A DNA stretch of 64,000 nt from positions 124,001-188,000 of the forward strand of contig NZ_JAEKJA010000010.1 in NCBI RefSeq assembly GCF_016411865.1, written 5' to 3'. Positions 8,724-16,508 of this stretch are shown in pieces. The notes beneath the pieces are model-generated. The model made no database searches and had not been told where the DNA came from. It saw nothing but the letters and a program-made list of their open reading frames with translations. The stretch's first letter is position 1. Each line of letters begins with the position of its first letter. Source of the stretch: Acuticoccus mangrovi. Lineage in GTDB: Bacteria; Pseudomonadota; Alphaproteobacteria; Rhizobiales; Amorphaceae. A program made the position numbers and the translations under genes.

Positions 8724-9809
8724 TCAGTCGAAGAGATCGAGCTGGGGGCGCTGCCGGCGCGGCGGGGTGAAGAGGTCGGTCCTCAGCCGCGTGCTGCCGA
8801 TCTTGAGGTCGTGGCGCTTGACGGCGAGCTCCATCCGCTCCGCGATCAGCTTGGCGAACGGACCCTCGCCGCGTTGGCGGACGCCCCAGGTGGCGTCGTA
8901 GTCCTTGCCGCCGCGCATCGCCTGCATCACCGTCATCACGCGGCGGGCGCGGTCGGGAAAGTGACGGGCGAGCCAGTCGCGCACGATGTCCTTCACCTCG
9001 TGGGGCAGGCGCAGGAGCACGTAGTTCACCGTCTCGACGCCACGCTCGGCGGCGGCGGCGACGATCGCCTCGATCTCGTGGTCGTTGATCGAGGGCACGA
9101 TGGGGGCGACGAGCACAGAGACCGGCACGCCGGCCTCCTGGAGCCTTGCCACCGCATCGAGGCGCTTCTTCGGTGTCGGCGCGCGCGGCTCCATGGTGCG
9201 GGCGAGGAGCGGGTTCAGCGTCGTCACCGAGATGCCCACCTTGGTGAGACCGTCCCGCGCCATCGGCGCCAGGATGTCTAGGTCGCGCAGGACGAGGTCG
9301 GACTTCGTGACGATCCCCACCGGATGGCGCGTCGCGGCGAGCACTTCGAGGATGGAGCGGGTGATGCGACGCTCCCGCTCCACCGGCTGGTAGGGATCGG
9401 TGTTGGTGCCGATGGCGATGGAGCGGCAGCGGTAGGAGGGGGCGGCGAGCTCCTCGCGCAGGAGCGCCGCCGCGTCCGGCTTGGCGAACAGCCGCGTTTC
9501 GAAGTCGAGGCCCGGCGACAGCCCCATATAGGCGTGGGTCGGCCGGGCGAAGCAGTAGACGCAGCCGTGCTCGCAGCCGCGATAGGCGTTGATCGAGCGA
9601 TCGAAGCCGATGTCCGGGGAGGCGTTGCGCGTGATGATCGTCTTCGCCTTCTCCTCCGTCACCGTGGTGCGGGGGCGGGCGGCGTCCGTCTCGAGGTCCC
9701 AGCCGTCGTCGAACGCGACGGTCTCCTCCCGCTCGAAGCGGGGGTGGGGATTGATCGAGGCCCCGCGGCCCGATTTCGGGCTCTTCGGAACGTGGAGGGT
9801 GATGGCCAT
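8724..9809 (-). CDS. PA0069 / spore-photolyase-like radical SAM protein
   Basis: A 361-residue radical SAM enzyme. The [4Fe-4S] cluster motif is CEHGCVYC (Cys79, Cys83, Cys86), preceded by INAYRG, the pattern of the SplB-like PA0069 family. Later blocks TNTDPYQPVERERRITRSILE and IVTKSDLVLRDLDIL agree. Members are widespread in Proteobacteria and their reaction is not established, so I assign no substrate. It sits close to rnhB, a common pairing. The stop is 23 bp from the end of the convergent methyltransferase. Confidence 0.88.
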   Translation of the reverse strand: MAITLHVPKSPKSGRGASINPHPRFEREETVAFDDGWDLETDAARPRTTVTEEKAKTIITRNASPDIGFDRSINAYRGCEHGCVYCFARPTHAYMGLSPGLDFETRLFAKPDAAALLREELAAPSYRCRSIAIGTNTDPYQPVERERRITRSILEVLAATRHPVGIVTKSDLVLRDLDILAPMARDGLTKVGISVTTLNPLLARTMEPRAPTPKKRLDAVARLQEAGVPVSVLVAPIVPSINDHEIEAIVAAAAERGVETVNYVLLRLPHEVKDIVRDWLARHFPDRARRVMTVMQAMRGGKDYDATWGVRQRGEGPFAKLIAERMELAVKRHDLKIGSTRLRTDLFTPPRRQRPQLDLFD

Positions 9810-9937
9810 GGCGGCGATCCCTGTTGGACGACAGGGATGCTAGCCGCGGATTTGTTCTCTTTCAATCACTTTATGTTCTCGTTTATCCCCATCACACTGC
9901 GGCCATGCGGCGGTGGCGTGAAGCCGCCGCTCTCGGC

Positions 9938-10468
9938 TCAGGTCTCGGTGAGGCGGGGCATGATCTCCACGAAGTTGCACGGCATGAAGCGGGAGTTGAA
10001 CTGCTCCACGAGGATGTTGTCCCAGGCGTCGCGGCAGGCGCCGGGCGAGCCGGGCAGGACGAACACGAACGTGGTGCCGATGAGGCCGGCGGTGCAGCGC
10101 GACTGGATGGTGGAGGTGCCGATGATCTCCCGGCTCACCGCATGGAACACGGCGGAGAAGCCGTCCATCTTCTTGTCGAACATCGGTTCGATGGTGTCGG
10201 GCGTCACGTCACGGCCGGTGAAGCCGGTGCCGCCGGAGGTGATGAGGACGTCGACGGCCTCGTCGGCGACAGCCTTCTCGACGGCGGCGCGGATGGCGTC
10301 GCGGTCGTCCGGCACGATGGTGCGCCAGACGAGGCGATGGCCCGCGTCCTTGATCCGCCCTTCGAGCGTGTCGCCCGATTTGTCGGTCTCGGCGTCGCGC
10401 GTGTCGGACACGATGACGACGGCGAAACTCACCGGGTGGAAGGGCAACGATTCGTCGATTCTTGGCAC
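9938..10468 (-). CDS. moaB: Molybdenum cofactor biosynthesis protein B
   Basis: MogA/MoaB-type molybdopterin adenylyltransferase-fold protein of 176 residues. It acts late in molybdenum cofactor synthesis, activating molybdopterin before metal insertion (the role of MoaB itself varies among species). Signatures are VVIVSDTRDAETDKSGDTLEGRIKDAGH, ITSGGTGFTGRDVTPD (residues ~96-111) and the C-terminal LPGSPGACRDAWD. It is monocistronic, divergent from the malic enzyme gene. The molybdate transporter genes at 19-22 kb supply the metal but are not adjacent. Confidence 0.92.
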   Translation of the reverse strand: MPRIDESLPFHPVSFAVVIVSDTRDAETDKSGDTLEGRIKDAGHRLVWRTIVPDDRDAIRAAVEKAVADEAVDVLITSGGTGFTGRDVTPDTIEPMFDKKMDGFSAVFHAVSREIIGTSTIQSRCTAGLIGTTFVFVLPGSPGACRDAWDNILVEQFNSRFMPCNFVEIMPRLTET

Positions 10469-10587
10469 CGAATGTCTCCTCGCGGGACGCGGCCGACATT
10501 TTGCTGCCGGCCTTCATACGATTGTTGTCACGGGCGGTTGCTGGCGGGCCCTGCGACGCCTAAGCGTGATGGCGAGGGGAGGACCGA

Positions 10588-12879
10588 ATGACCGACGAAC
10601 CAACTTCCGCCGACGAGTCTGCGCTCGCCTACCACAGGCTCGATCCGCCGGGAAAGCTCGAGATCCGTGCGACCAAGCCGCTCTCGACCCAGCGTGACCT
10701 CTCGCTCGCCTATTCCCCCGGCGTCGCGGCGCCGAGCCTCGCGATCGCGAAGGACCCCCTCGCCGCACTCGACTACACCGCGCGCGGCAACGTGGTCGCC
10801 GTCGTCACCAACGGCACGGCGGTGCTCGGCCTCGGGGCCATCGGTCCGCTCGCCTCCAAGCCCGTGATGGAGGGCAAGGCGGTCCTCTTCAAGAAGTTCG
10901 CCAACATCGACGGCATCGACATCGAGGTCGACGAGCTCGATCCGGACAAGTTCGTCGACATCGTCGCCGCGCTGGAGCCCTCCTTCGGCGGCATCAACCT
11001 TGAAGACATTCGGGCGCCGGAGTGCTTCCTCGTCGAGGAGGCGCTCAAGGCGCGCATGGGCATCCCGGTCTTCCACGACGACCAGCACGGCACGGCGATC
11101 ATCGTCTCGGCGGCGGTCAAGAACGGGCTGATGATCTCCGACAAGTCGCTCGCCGACGTGCGGATCGTCACCGCCGGCGCCGGGGCGGCGGCGCTGTCGT
11201 GCCTCAACCTCCTCGTCACCATGGGGGCGCGGCCGGAGAACATCATCGTCACCGACCTCGAAGGCGTCGTCTACGAGGGCCGCGAGGCGCTGATGGACCC
11301 GTGGAAGGCGAAGTTCGCCCGCAAGACCGAGCTGCGCACCCTCGCGGAGGCGATCGACGGGGCCGACATCTTCCTGGGCCTCTCGGCGGCGGGCGTCCTG
11401 AAGCCGGAAATGCTGAAGAAGATGGCGCAGAACCCGATGGTGCTCGCCCTCGCCAACCCGAACCCCGAGATCATGCCGGAGGTGGTCGCCGAGGTGCGCC
11501 CCGACGCGCTGGTGTGCACCGGCCGGTCGGACTATCCGAACCAGGTCAACAACGTCATCTGCTTCCCCTACCTCTTCCGCGGCGCGCTCGACGTGGGCGC
11601 CACGGAGATCAACGAGACGATGAAGGTGGCGACGGCCGAGGCGATCGCCGCGCTCGCCCGCGAGCGTCCCACCGAGGAGGTGGCGAAGGCCTATGGCGGC
11701 GCGGTGAAGACCTTCGGTCCGGAATATCTGATCCCGGCACCGTTCGACCCGCGCCTCATCCTGCGCATCGCGCCGGCGGTGGCGAAGGCGGCGCAGGAGA
11801 CCGGCGTCGCCCAGCGGCCGATCACCGACATGGCCGCCTATCGCGACCGGCTCAACCGCTTCGTGTTCCGCTCCGGCTCCATCATGAAGCCGGTGTTCGA
11901 GAAGGCGAGCCAGTCGACCGCCCGCGTGGTCTACGCCGAGGGCGAGGACGAACGCGTCCTGCGAGCCGCCGAGATCGCCATCGAGGAGGGGATCGGCGTG
12001 CCGATCCTCATCGGGCGTCGCCGCGTGGTGGAGGCGCGCGCCCGTCGGGCCGGCCTCAAGCGCGTGCCCTTCCAGGTGGAGATCATCGATCCGGAGGACG
12101 ACCCGCGCTATCGCGACTATGTGGAGGACTACTTCGCCCTCGTCGGGCGGCGCGGCATCACGCCGGAGGCCGCCCGCACGGTGGTGCGCACCAACACCAC
12201 CGTGATCGCCGCGCTCGCGGTGAAGCGGGGCGAGGCGGACGCGATGCTGTGCGGCGTGGAGAGCCCGTTCAACCAGCACGTCAAGGCGGTGCGAGACGTG
12301 ATCGGCCTCGCCGACGGCGTCACCGAGCTCGCCGCCCTGTCGCTTCTCCTGTCGGACCGGCGGGCGACCTTCCTTCTCGACACCCAGGTCTGCGACACCC
12401 CCACCGCCTCGCAGATCGCCGAGATGACGCTGCTCGCCTGCGATCAGCTCGCCGCCTTCGGCATCTCGCCGCGGGTGGCGCTGCTCTCGGCGTCCCGCTT
12501 CGGCTCGCGCGACATCCCCTCGGCGGTGACGATGCGGGAGGCGCTCGCCCGGCTGAACGCCCTCGCCCCCAACCTCGAGGTGGACGGCGAGATGAACGGT
12601 GAGGACGCGCTCAATGAGGCGGTGCGTCTGCGGGCGATGCCCGACAGTCCGCTGAAGGGGGAGGCGAACCTCCTGGTGTTCCCCACCATCGACGCCTCGC
12701 ACATCGCGATGACGCTGTTGAAGGAGATCACCGGGGCGCTGCACGTGGGGCCGATTCTGCTCGGCACGCGCCTCCCGGCGCACATCGTGACGCAGTCCTC
12801 CACCGCCCGCGGCGTGCTCAACATGACGGCGCTCGCGGTGGTGGACGTCGCCAACCGGGTCACCAAGGCCGCCGGCTGA
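10588..12879 (+). CDS. maeB: NADP-dependent malic enzyme with phosphotransacetylase-like domain
   Basis: The 763-residue protein has two domains. Residues ~1-430 are a malic enzyme: YSPGVAAPSLAIA with the catalytic Tyr, GKAVLFKKFANIDGIDIE, FHDDQHGTAIIVSAA, and the nucleotide-binding TAGAGAAALSCLNLL. Residues ~440-763 are a phosphotransacetylase-like module (VVYAEGEDERVLRAA, SPFNQHVKAV, LNMTALAVVDVAN). This is the standard MaeB layout, in which the C-terminal domain is regulatory rather than an active acetyltransferase. It converts malate to pyruvate and CO2 with NADPH formation. A strong GGGGAGGA site precedes the ATG, and a clear terminator follows. Confidence 0.96.
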   Translation: MTDEPTSADESALAYHRLDPPGKLEIRATKPLSTQRDLSLAYSPGVAAPSLAIAKDPLAALDYTARGNVVAVVTNGTAVLGLGAIGPLASKPVMEGKAVLFKKFANIDGIDIEVDELDPDKFVDIVAALEPSFGGINLEDIRAPECFLVEEALKARMGIPVFHDDQHGTAIIVSAAVKNGLMISDKSLADVRIVTAGAGAAALSCLNLLVTMGARPENIIVTDLEGVVYEGREALMDPWKAKFARKTELRTLAEAIDGADIFLGLSAAGVLKPEMLKKMAQNPMVLALANPNPEIMPEVVAEVRPDALVCTGRSDYPNQVNNVICFPYLFRGALDVGATEINETMKVATAEAIAALARERPTEEVAKAYGGAVKTFGPEYLIPAPFDPRLILRIAPAVAKAAQETGVAQRPITDMAAYRDRLNRFVFRSGSIMKPVFEKASQSTARVVYAEGEDERVLRAAEIAIEEGIGVPILIGRRRVVEARARRAGLKRVPFQVEIIDPEDDPRYRDYVEDYFALVGRRGITPEAARTVVRTNTTVIAALAVKRGEADAMLCGVESPFNQHVKAVRDVIGLADGVTELAALSLLLSDRRATFLLDTQVCDTPTASQIAEMTLLACDQLAAFGISPRVALLSASRFGSRDIPSAVTMREALARLNALAPNLEVDGEMNGEDALNEAVRLRAMPDSPLKGEANLLVFPTIDASHIAMTLLKEITGALHVGPILLGTRLPAHIVTQSSTARGVLNMTALAVVDVANRVTKAAG

Positions 12880-12902
12880 CGGGCCGCGATCGGGAGCGAT
12901 GG

Positions 12903-12940
12903 GACCTCCTGCTCTCTACCGAGAGCGGGAGGTCTTATCC
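12903..12940 (+). terminator. Rho-independent terminator after maeB
   Basis: GACCTCC-T-GCTCTC pairs with GAGAGC-G-GGAGGTC: a 7-bp and a 6-bp stem separated by one T/G mismatch, closed by the four-base loop TACC. TTATCCTATT follows. The T-rich run is on the maeB side of reading. The gene on the other strand (Nudix) ends 60 bp beyond, so the hairpin may serve both. Confidence 0.85.
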
Positions 12941-12996
12941 TATTAAATATGAGAAGGTTTTCCCCGCTCAAGCGATGTGCTCGAGCGGACCGTTCT

Positions 12997-13470
12997 CTAT
13001 GATGTAGCGGCGTTCTCGCTAGAGAGGGTCGCCGCCTGCCGCGCCACGGCGGCGACGTCGATGCTCAAGGGGAGCATGCCCGCCTCGAGCTCTGCGAGCG
13101 GGAACCAGCGGGCGTCGAGGGCGTCGTCGTCCGCGGCCGGCTCGCCCGTGATCCAGCGGCAGACCACCGCTACCAGCACGAAGTGACGCCGCAGTCGGCC
13201 TTGCCCGTCGCGGTCGAAGGCGTCGAGGGCGGTCAGCACGCTTTGCGCCTCGCCGACGATCCCGGTTTCCTCCTTAAGCTCGCGCACGGCGGCCTCGCGC
13301 ACCGTCTCGCCACCCTCGATCTTGCCGCCCGGGAAGCCCCAGCGGCCCGCGTCGGGCGGGTTCGCCCGCTGGACGAGCAGGACCCGGCCCTCGCGCAAGA
13401 CGATGGCGATGGCCGCGACCACCGGCCGCAGCGATGGGTCGGCGACGGGGGAAGGTGTGTGTTTCGGCAT
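12997..13470 (-). CDS. MutT-type Nudix hydrolase
   Basis: A 157-residue (deoxy)nucleoside triphosphate pyrophosphohydrolase of the MutT group, likely cleaning oxidised nucleotides from the pool. The Nudix box GX5EX7REUXEEXGU is complete at residues ~49-71 (GGKIEGGETVREAAVRELKEETG). The flanking VLLVQRANPPDAGRWGFPGG is typical of MutT. The start MPKHTPSPVADP at 13470 gives the usual length; the frame runs 57 codons further upstream into Arg/Pro-rich sequence that looks non-coding. The exact substrate (8-oxo-dGTP or another) is inferred from family only. Confidence 0.87.
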   Translation of the reverse strand: MPKHTPSPVADPSLRPVVAAIAIVLREGRVLLVQRANPPDAGRWGFPGGKIEGGETVREAAVRELKEETGIVGEAQSVLTALDAFDRDGQGRLRRHFVLVAVVCRWITGEPAADDDALDARWFPLAELEAGMLPLSIDVAAVARQAATLSSENAATS

Positions 13471-13843
13471 GGTCGTTCCAAGGAGGGGCCGGGGAGGGAC
13501 GGGCGCTGCGCATCCCGGGCCGGTGCGTTCGGGTCGGGTTGTCCGAGTGCGCGGCTCGCCTCGGCTTGCGCCGGCGTCGGCTCGCCCGGCCGGCCTCGGA
13601 CCGCGGCACGTTAGCACAACGCGTCCGGCGGGGGCGGACACGGTGTCGTCTTCACAAATTAGGCAGGTATCTGGTTGGTTCGTGGCGGGACCTTCCCATA
13701 TGGGGCGGGTGCGGGCTCGGAGGGCGCGCCGTCGGCCTCCGCCGCTGCCCCATCGCCACCATGGTTTCGAGGGATGATGAGGACGTCCTTAACGGTTTGT
13801 GTGTGATTGAAGCTGTCACAGGCATTTTTTCCGGAGTAGCCGC
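13471..13843. other. Divergent spacer between Nudix and lytic transglycosylase genes
   Basis: About 370 bp with no supported gene; both promoters must lie here. The half next to the transglycosylase is relatively AT-rich, including a TTGTGTGTGATTGAAGC stretch and a run of six T near 13827. I see no confident operator. Confidence 0.4.
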
Positions 13844-15079
13844 ATGAAGCGCGAATTTCTCGCCGCGACTCGCGCTGGTCGCCTCAGTCTCGGGATCGTC
13901 GCCGTCGTGGCCGCGATGGGCGGCGCGGCGATCACGGCCCCCGTCGCGAGGGCCGACGCCTTCTCGCGCTGCGTCGCCTCGAAGTGGCCGGCCGCGCGCC
14001 GTGCCGGCGTGTCGCGCAGCTTTTTCGACCAGGCGACCCGTGGGCTGACGCCCGACCCGAAGACGCTCGAGCTCGTCAACAAGCAGGCCGAGTTCGTGAA
14101 GCCGATCTGGGAGTATCTCGACACCGCCGTGTCCGACAAAAGGGTCAGCGACGGGCGGGCCGCCTACGCGCGCTACCGCTCCACCCTCAACCAGATCGCC
14201 GCCAAATATCGCGTCGATCCGGAGGTGATCATCGCGATCTGGGGGATGGAGACGAGCTACGGCAACTTCATGGGCGGGCACAACGCGGTCCGCGCGTCGG
14301 CAACGCTCGCCTGCGCCACCGACCGGCGCCAGAGTTTCTGGACGCAGCAGTTCACCGGCGCCCTGAAGATCGCGCAGGAGGGGCACGTTCCGCTCAGCGA
14401 GATGAACTCCTCGTGGGGAGCGGCGATGGGCCATACCCAGTTCATCCCGACGAGCTGGCAGGCCTACGCGGTCGACTTCGACGGCGACGGCAAGCGCGAC
14501 ATCTGGCGCTCGATCCCGGACGCCTTCGCCTCCACCGCCAACTATCTCAACAAGCACGGCTGGAACTATCAGCAGACGTGGGGCTACGAGGTGGTGGTGC
14601 CGCGCAACTTCGACCACAAGCTCGCCGACGGCAAGCGCGAGCGCGCGCTGCGCGAGTGGCAGAACTACGGCATCCGCCGCGCCAACGGCAAGGATTGGCC
14701 GCGCCCCGACGATCAGGCCTATCTGTTCTACCCGGCCGGCGCCAACGGCCCCGCCTTCCTGATGCTGCACAACTTCGACGTCATCAAGCGCTATAACAAC
14801 GCCGATGCGTATGCGCTGGGGGTGGGCCATCTCGCCGATAGGATCATCGGCGGCGGCGACTTCGAGCAGGCCTGGCCGCGGGACGAGCGGCCGCTGTCGC
14901 GCGGCGAAGTGCAGGAGATGCAGTCGCTGTTGACGCGCCGGGGCTTCTCCACCGGCGGGATCGACGGCCAGGTCGGGCCGATGACGCGCAAGGCGATCCG
15001 CGAGTATCAGACCGCCTCCGGCTCGGTGCCCGACGGCTTCGCCTCCTCCAAGCTTCTCAACGAGCTGAAGCGCCGCTGA
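13844..15079 (+). CDS. Secreted lytic murein transglycosylase with peptidoglycan-binding domain
   Basis: A periplasmic cell-wall enzyme that cuts glycan strands to 1,6-anhydromuramoyl ends. A signal peptide covers residues ~1-38 (GIVAVVAAMGGAAITAPVARADA). The MltB-type catalytic domain follows, with WGMETSYGN holding the catalytic Glu136, and GHTQFIPTSWQAYAVDFDGDGKRD. A C-terminal PG_binding_1 module lies at ~350-408 (VQEMQSLLTRRGFSTGGIDGQVG). This is the MltB/Slt70-family B layout of Alphaproteobacteria. GGAG lies 9 bases before the ATG. It converges on the amidase gene 22 bp away, so two cell-wall hydrolases face each other. Confidence 0.94.
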   Translation: MKREFLAATRAGRLSLGIVAVVAAMGGAAITAPVARADAFSRCVASKWPAARRAGVSRSFFDQATRGLTPDPKTLELVNKQAEFVKPIWEYLDTAVSDKRVSDGRAAYARYRSTLNQIAAKYRVDPEVIIAIWGMETSYGNFMGGHNAVRASATLACATDRRQSFWTQQFTGALKIAQEGHVPLSEMNSSWGAAMGHTQFIPTSWQAYAVDFDGDGKRDIWRSIPDAFASTANYLNKHGWNYQQTWGYEVVVPRNFDHKLADGKRERALREWQNYGIRRANGKDWPRPDDQAYLFYPAGANGPAFLMLHNFDVIKRYNNADAYALGVGHLADRIIGGGDFEQAWPRDERPLSRGEVQEMQSLLTRRGFSTGGIDGQVGPMTRKAIREYQTASGSVPDGFASSKLLNELKRR

Positions 15080-15101
15080 GCCTGCGGCGCGGCGACGCGG
15101 A

Positions 15102-15824
15102 TCAGCCGGCCGCGCGGTCGGCCGCCACCGCGGCGGCGAAGGCGCGGGCGGTGGCGAGCGTCACCCCGTCGGCGGGTGCGCCGACCCGCTCGGGCAGATG
15201 GCGGCGGTGGAAGGCGGCGACGAGCGCGTCCATCGCCGGCCCGTCCTGGGGTGGGACCGCATAGCCGCCGGCGGCGAGCTCTGCCCTGAGGGCCGGCGAC
15301 TGGAAGGGTTCCGCCGCGGCGGGCGCGACGTGGAGCGCATGCCCCGCCGCCGCGAGATCCGCCCAGGGAAAGCGCTCGCCGGGGTCGATCTTGCGCTCAG
15401 GGGCGATGTCGGAATGGCCCACCACGTTGCGCCGCGGCACCGGCCAGCGGGAGCGGATCCCGTCGAGAAGGGCGAGGAGGCTCGCCATCTGCGCCTGCGG
15501 AAAGCACGGCGCATCGGGACGGTGGCCCGGGCTGTCGAGCTCGATCCCGATGGAGCGGCTGTTGATGTCGCCGGTACCGTCCCACGCGCTGACGCCGGCG
15601 TGCCAGGCCCGGCGCGTCTCCTCGACCATCTGCACGAGCGCCCCATCCGCGCCGATGAGATAGTGGCAGGACACCTTGGAGGCGGGGTTGCACAGCCAGC
15701 GCACCGCACTCTCCGCATCGGTCATGTCGGTATAGTGGATCACCACGATATCCGGCCGCACGCCCTCGCCCCGGCCATTGTGGTTCGGGGAGGGCACTTG
15801 GCGCATAGGGGGAGGCGGAGGCAT
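15102..15824 (-). CDS. N-acetylmuramoyl-L-alanine amidase (AmiD/AmpD type)
   Basis: A zinc amidase_2 domain protein of 240 residues that cleaves the muramic acid-L-Ala bond of peptidoglycan fragments. Zinc ligands are evident: VVIHYTDMT (His30), and VVGHSDIAPERKIDPGE with His137 and Asp147. A small helical peptidoglycan-binding-like tail follows residue ~170. No signal peptide or lipobox is seen, so it may be cytosolic, as for AmpD-like recycling enzymes. The ATG overlaps the stop of the TerB/DnaJ gene as TGATG. An in-frame ATG at 15806 is an alternative start. Confidence 0.9.
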   Translation of the reverse strand: MPPPPPMRQVPSPNHNGRGEGVRPDIVVIHYTDMTDAESAVRWLCNPASKVSCHYLIGADGALVQMVEETRRAWHAGVSAWDGTGDINSRSIGIELDSPGHRPDAPCFPQAQMASLLALLDGIRSRWPVPRRNVVGHSDIAPERKIDPGERFPWADLAAAGHALHVAPAAAEPFQSPALRAELAAGGYAVPPQDGPAMDALVAAFHRRHLPERVGAPADGVTLATARAFAAAVAADRAAG

Positions 15825-16507
15825 CAGCGGCGCTTCTCGATCGCCTCGTAGGCGGCGTTGATGGCGGCGAGCCGGTCGTTGGCGATCCGCACGAACTCGG
15901 GCGGGACCCCGCGGGCGATCATCCGGTCGGGGTGGTGCTCGGCGACGAGGCTGCGATAGCGCCGCGTCACCGTGGCGAAGTCGGCGTTGGGGCCGAGGCC
16001 GAGCACGGCATAGGGGTCGCCGTCGGCGGCGATGTGGCGCGCCTTCACCCGCTCGAAGCGCACCCCGTCGATGCCGAAGATCGCCGCGACCCTCTCCAGG
16101 AACGCGAGCTCGGCCTCGTGGATCACCCCGTCGGCGGCGGCGATGGTGAAGAGGATGTCGAGGATGTCCTCCTTGAGCGCCGCATCGTCGGGAAAGAGGC
16201 GGACGATGCGATGGGCGTAGGCCTCGAAGCCCGACACGTCGCGCTGGGCGAGGTCGAAGAGGCGGCCGATGGGGCGCCGCGCTTCCTCCGGCACGTCGAA
16301 ACGGCGCCAGAAGCTCGCCGCCTCCGACATCGTCACCACCCCGTCGGCCTTCGCCATCTTGGCTGCGAGCGCCACCACCGCCATGGAAAAGGCCGCCTGC
16401 CGCGACTGGGGGCCGGTGCCGGTCGCGCTGCGGAGGCGATCGAAGATGTCGGCGCCCGCGGCACCCACCGACTGGACGGCTTGCGAGAGGATCTCCCACA
16501 CCGCCAC
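15824..16507 (-). CDS. DjlA-like co-chaperone: TerB-like region plus C-terminal J domain
   Basis: The 227-residue protein has a TerB-like all-helical region (residues ~40-155, with two repeats of the type KMAKADGVVTMSEA and FTIAAADGVIHEAEL). A C-terminal DnaJ domain follows (DPYAVLGLGPNADFATVTRRYRSL), holding the HPD motif at 192-194 that stimulates DnaK ATPase. E. coli DjlA has an N-terminal membrane anchor that is missing here. GTG start, one base after the stop of the upstream hydrolase; its end overlaps the amidase start, so the three genes are probably one transcript. Confidence 0.9.
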   Translation of the reverse strand: MAVWEILSQAVQSVGAAGADIFDRLRSATGTGPQSRQAAFSMAVVALAAKMAKADGVVTMSEAASFWRRFDVPEEARRPIGRLFDLAQRDVSGFEAYAHRIVRLFPDDAALKEDILDILFTIAAADGVIHEAELAFLERVAAIFGIDGVRFERVKARHIAADGDPYAVLGLGPNADFATVTRRYRSLVAEHHPDRMIARGVPPEFVRIANDRLAAINAAYEAIEKRR

Positions 16508-16508
16508 G

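Noticed and set aside
10528-12783. 751-codon minus-strand frame opposite maeB
   Set aside because: Long antisense frames are common in this GC-rich sequence; it has no recognisable domain and maeB is unambiguous.
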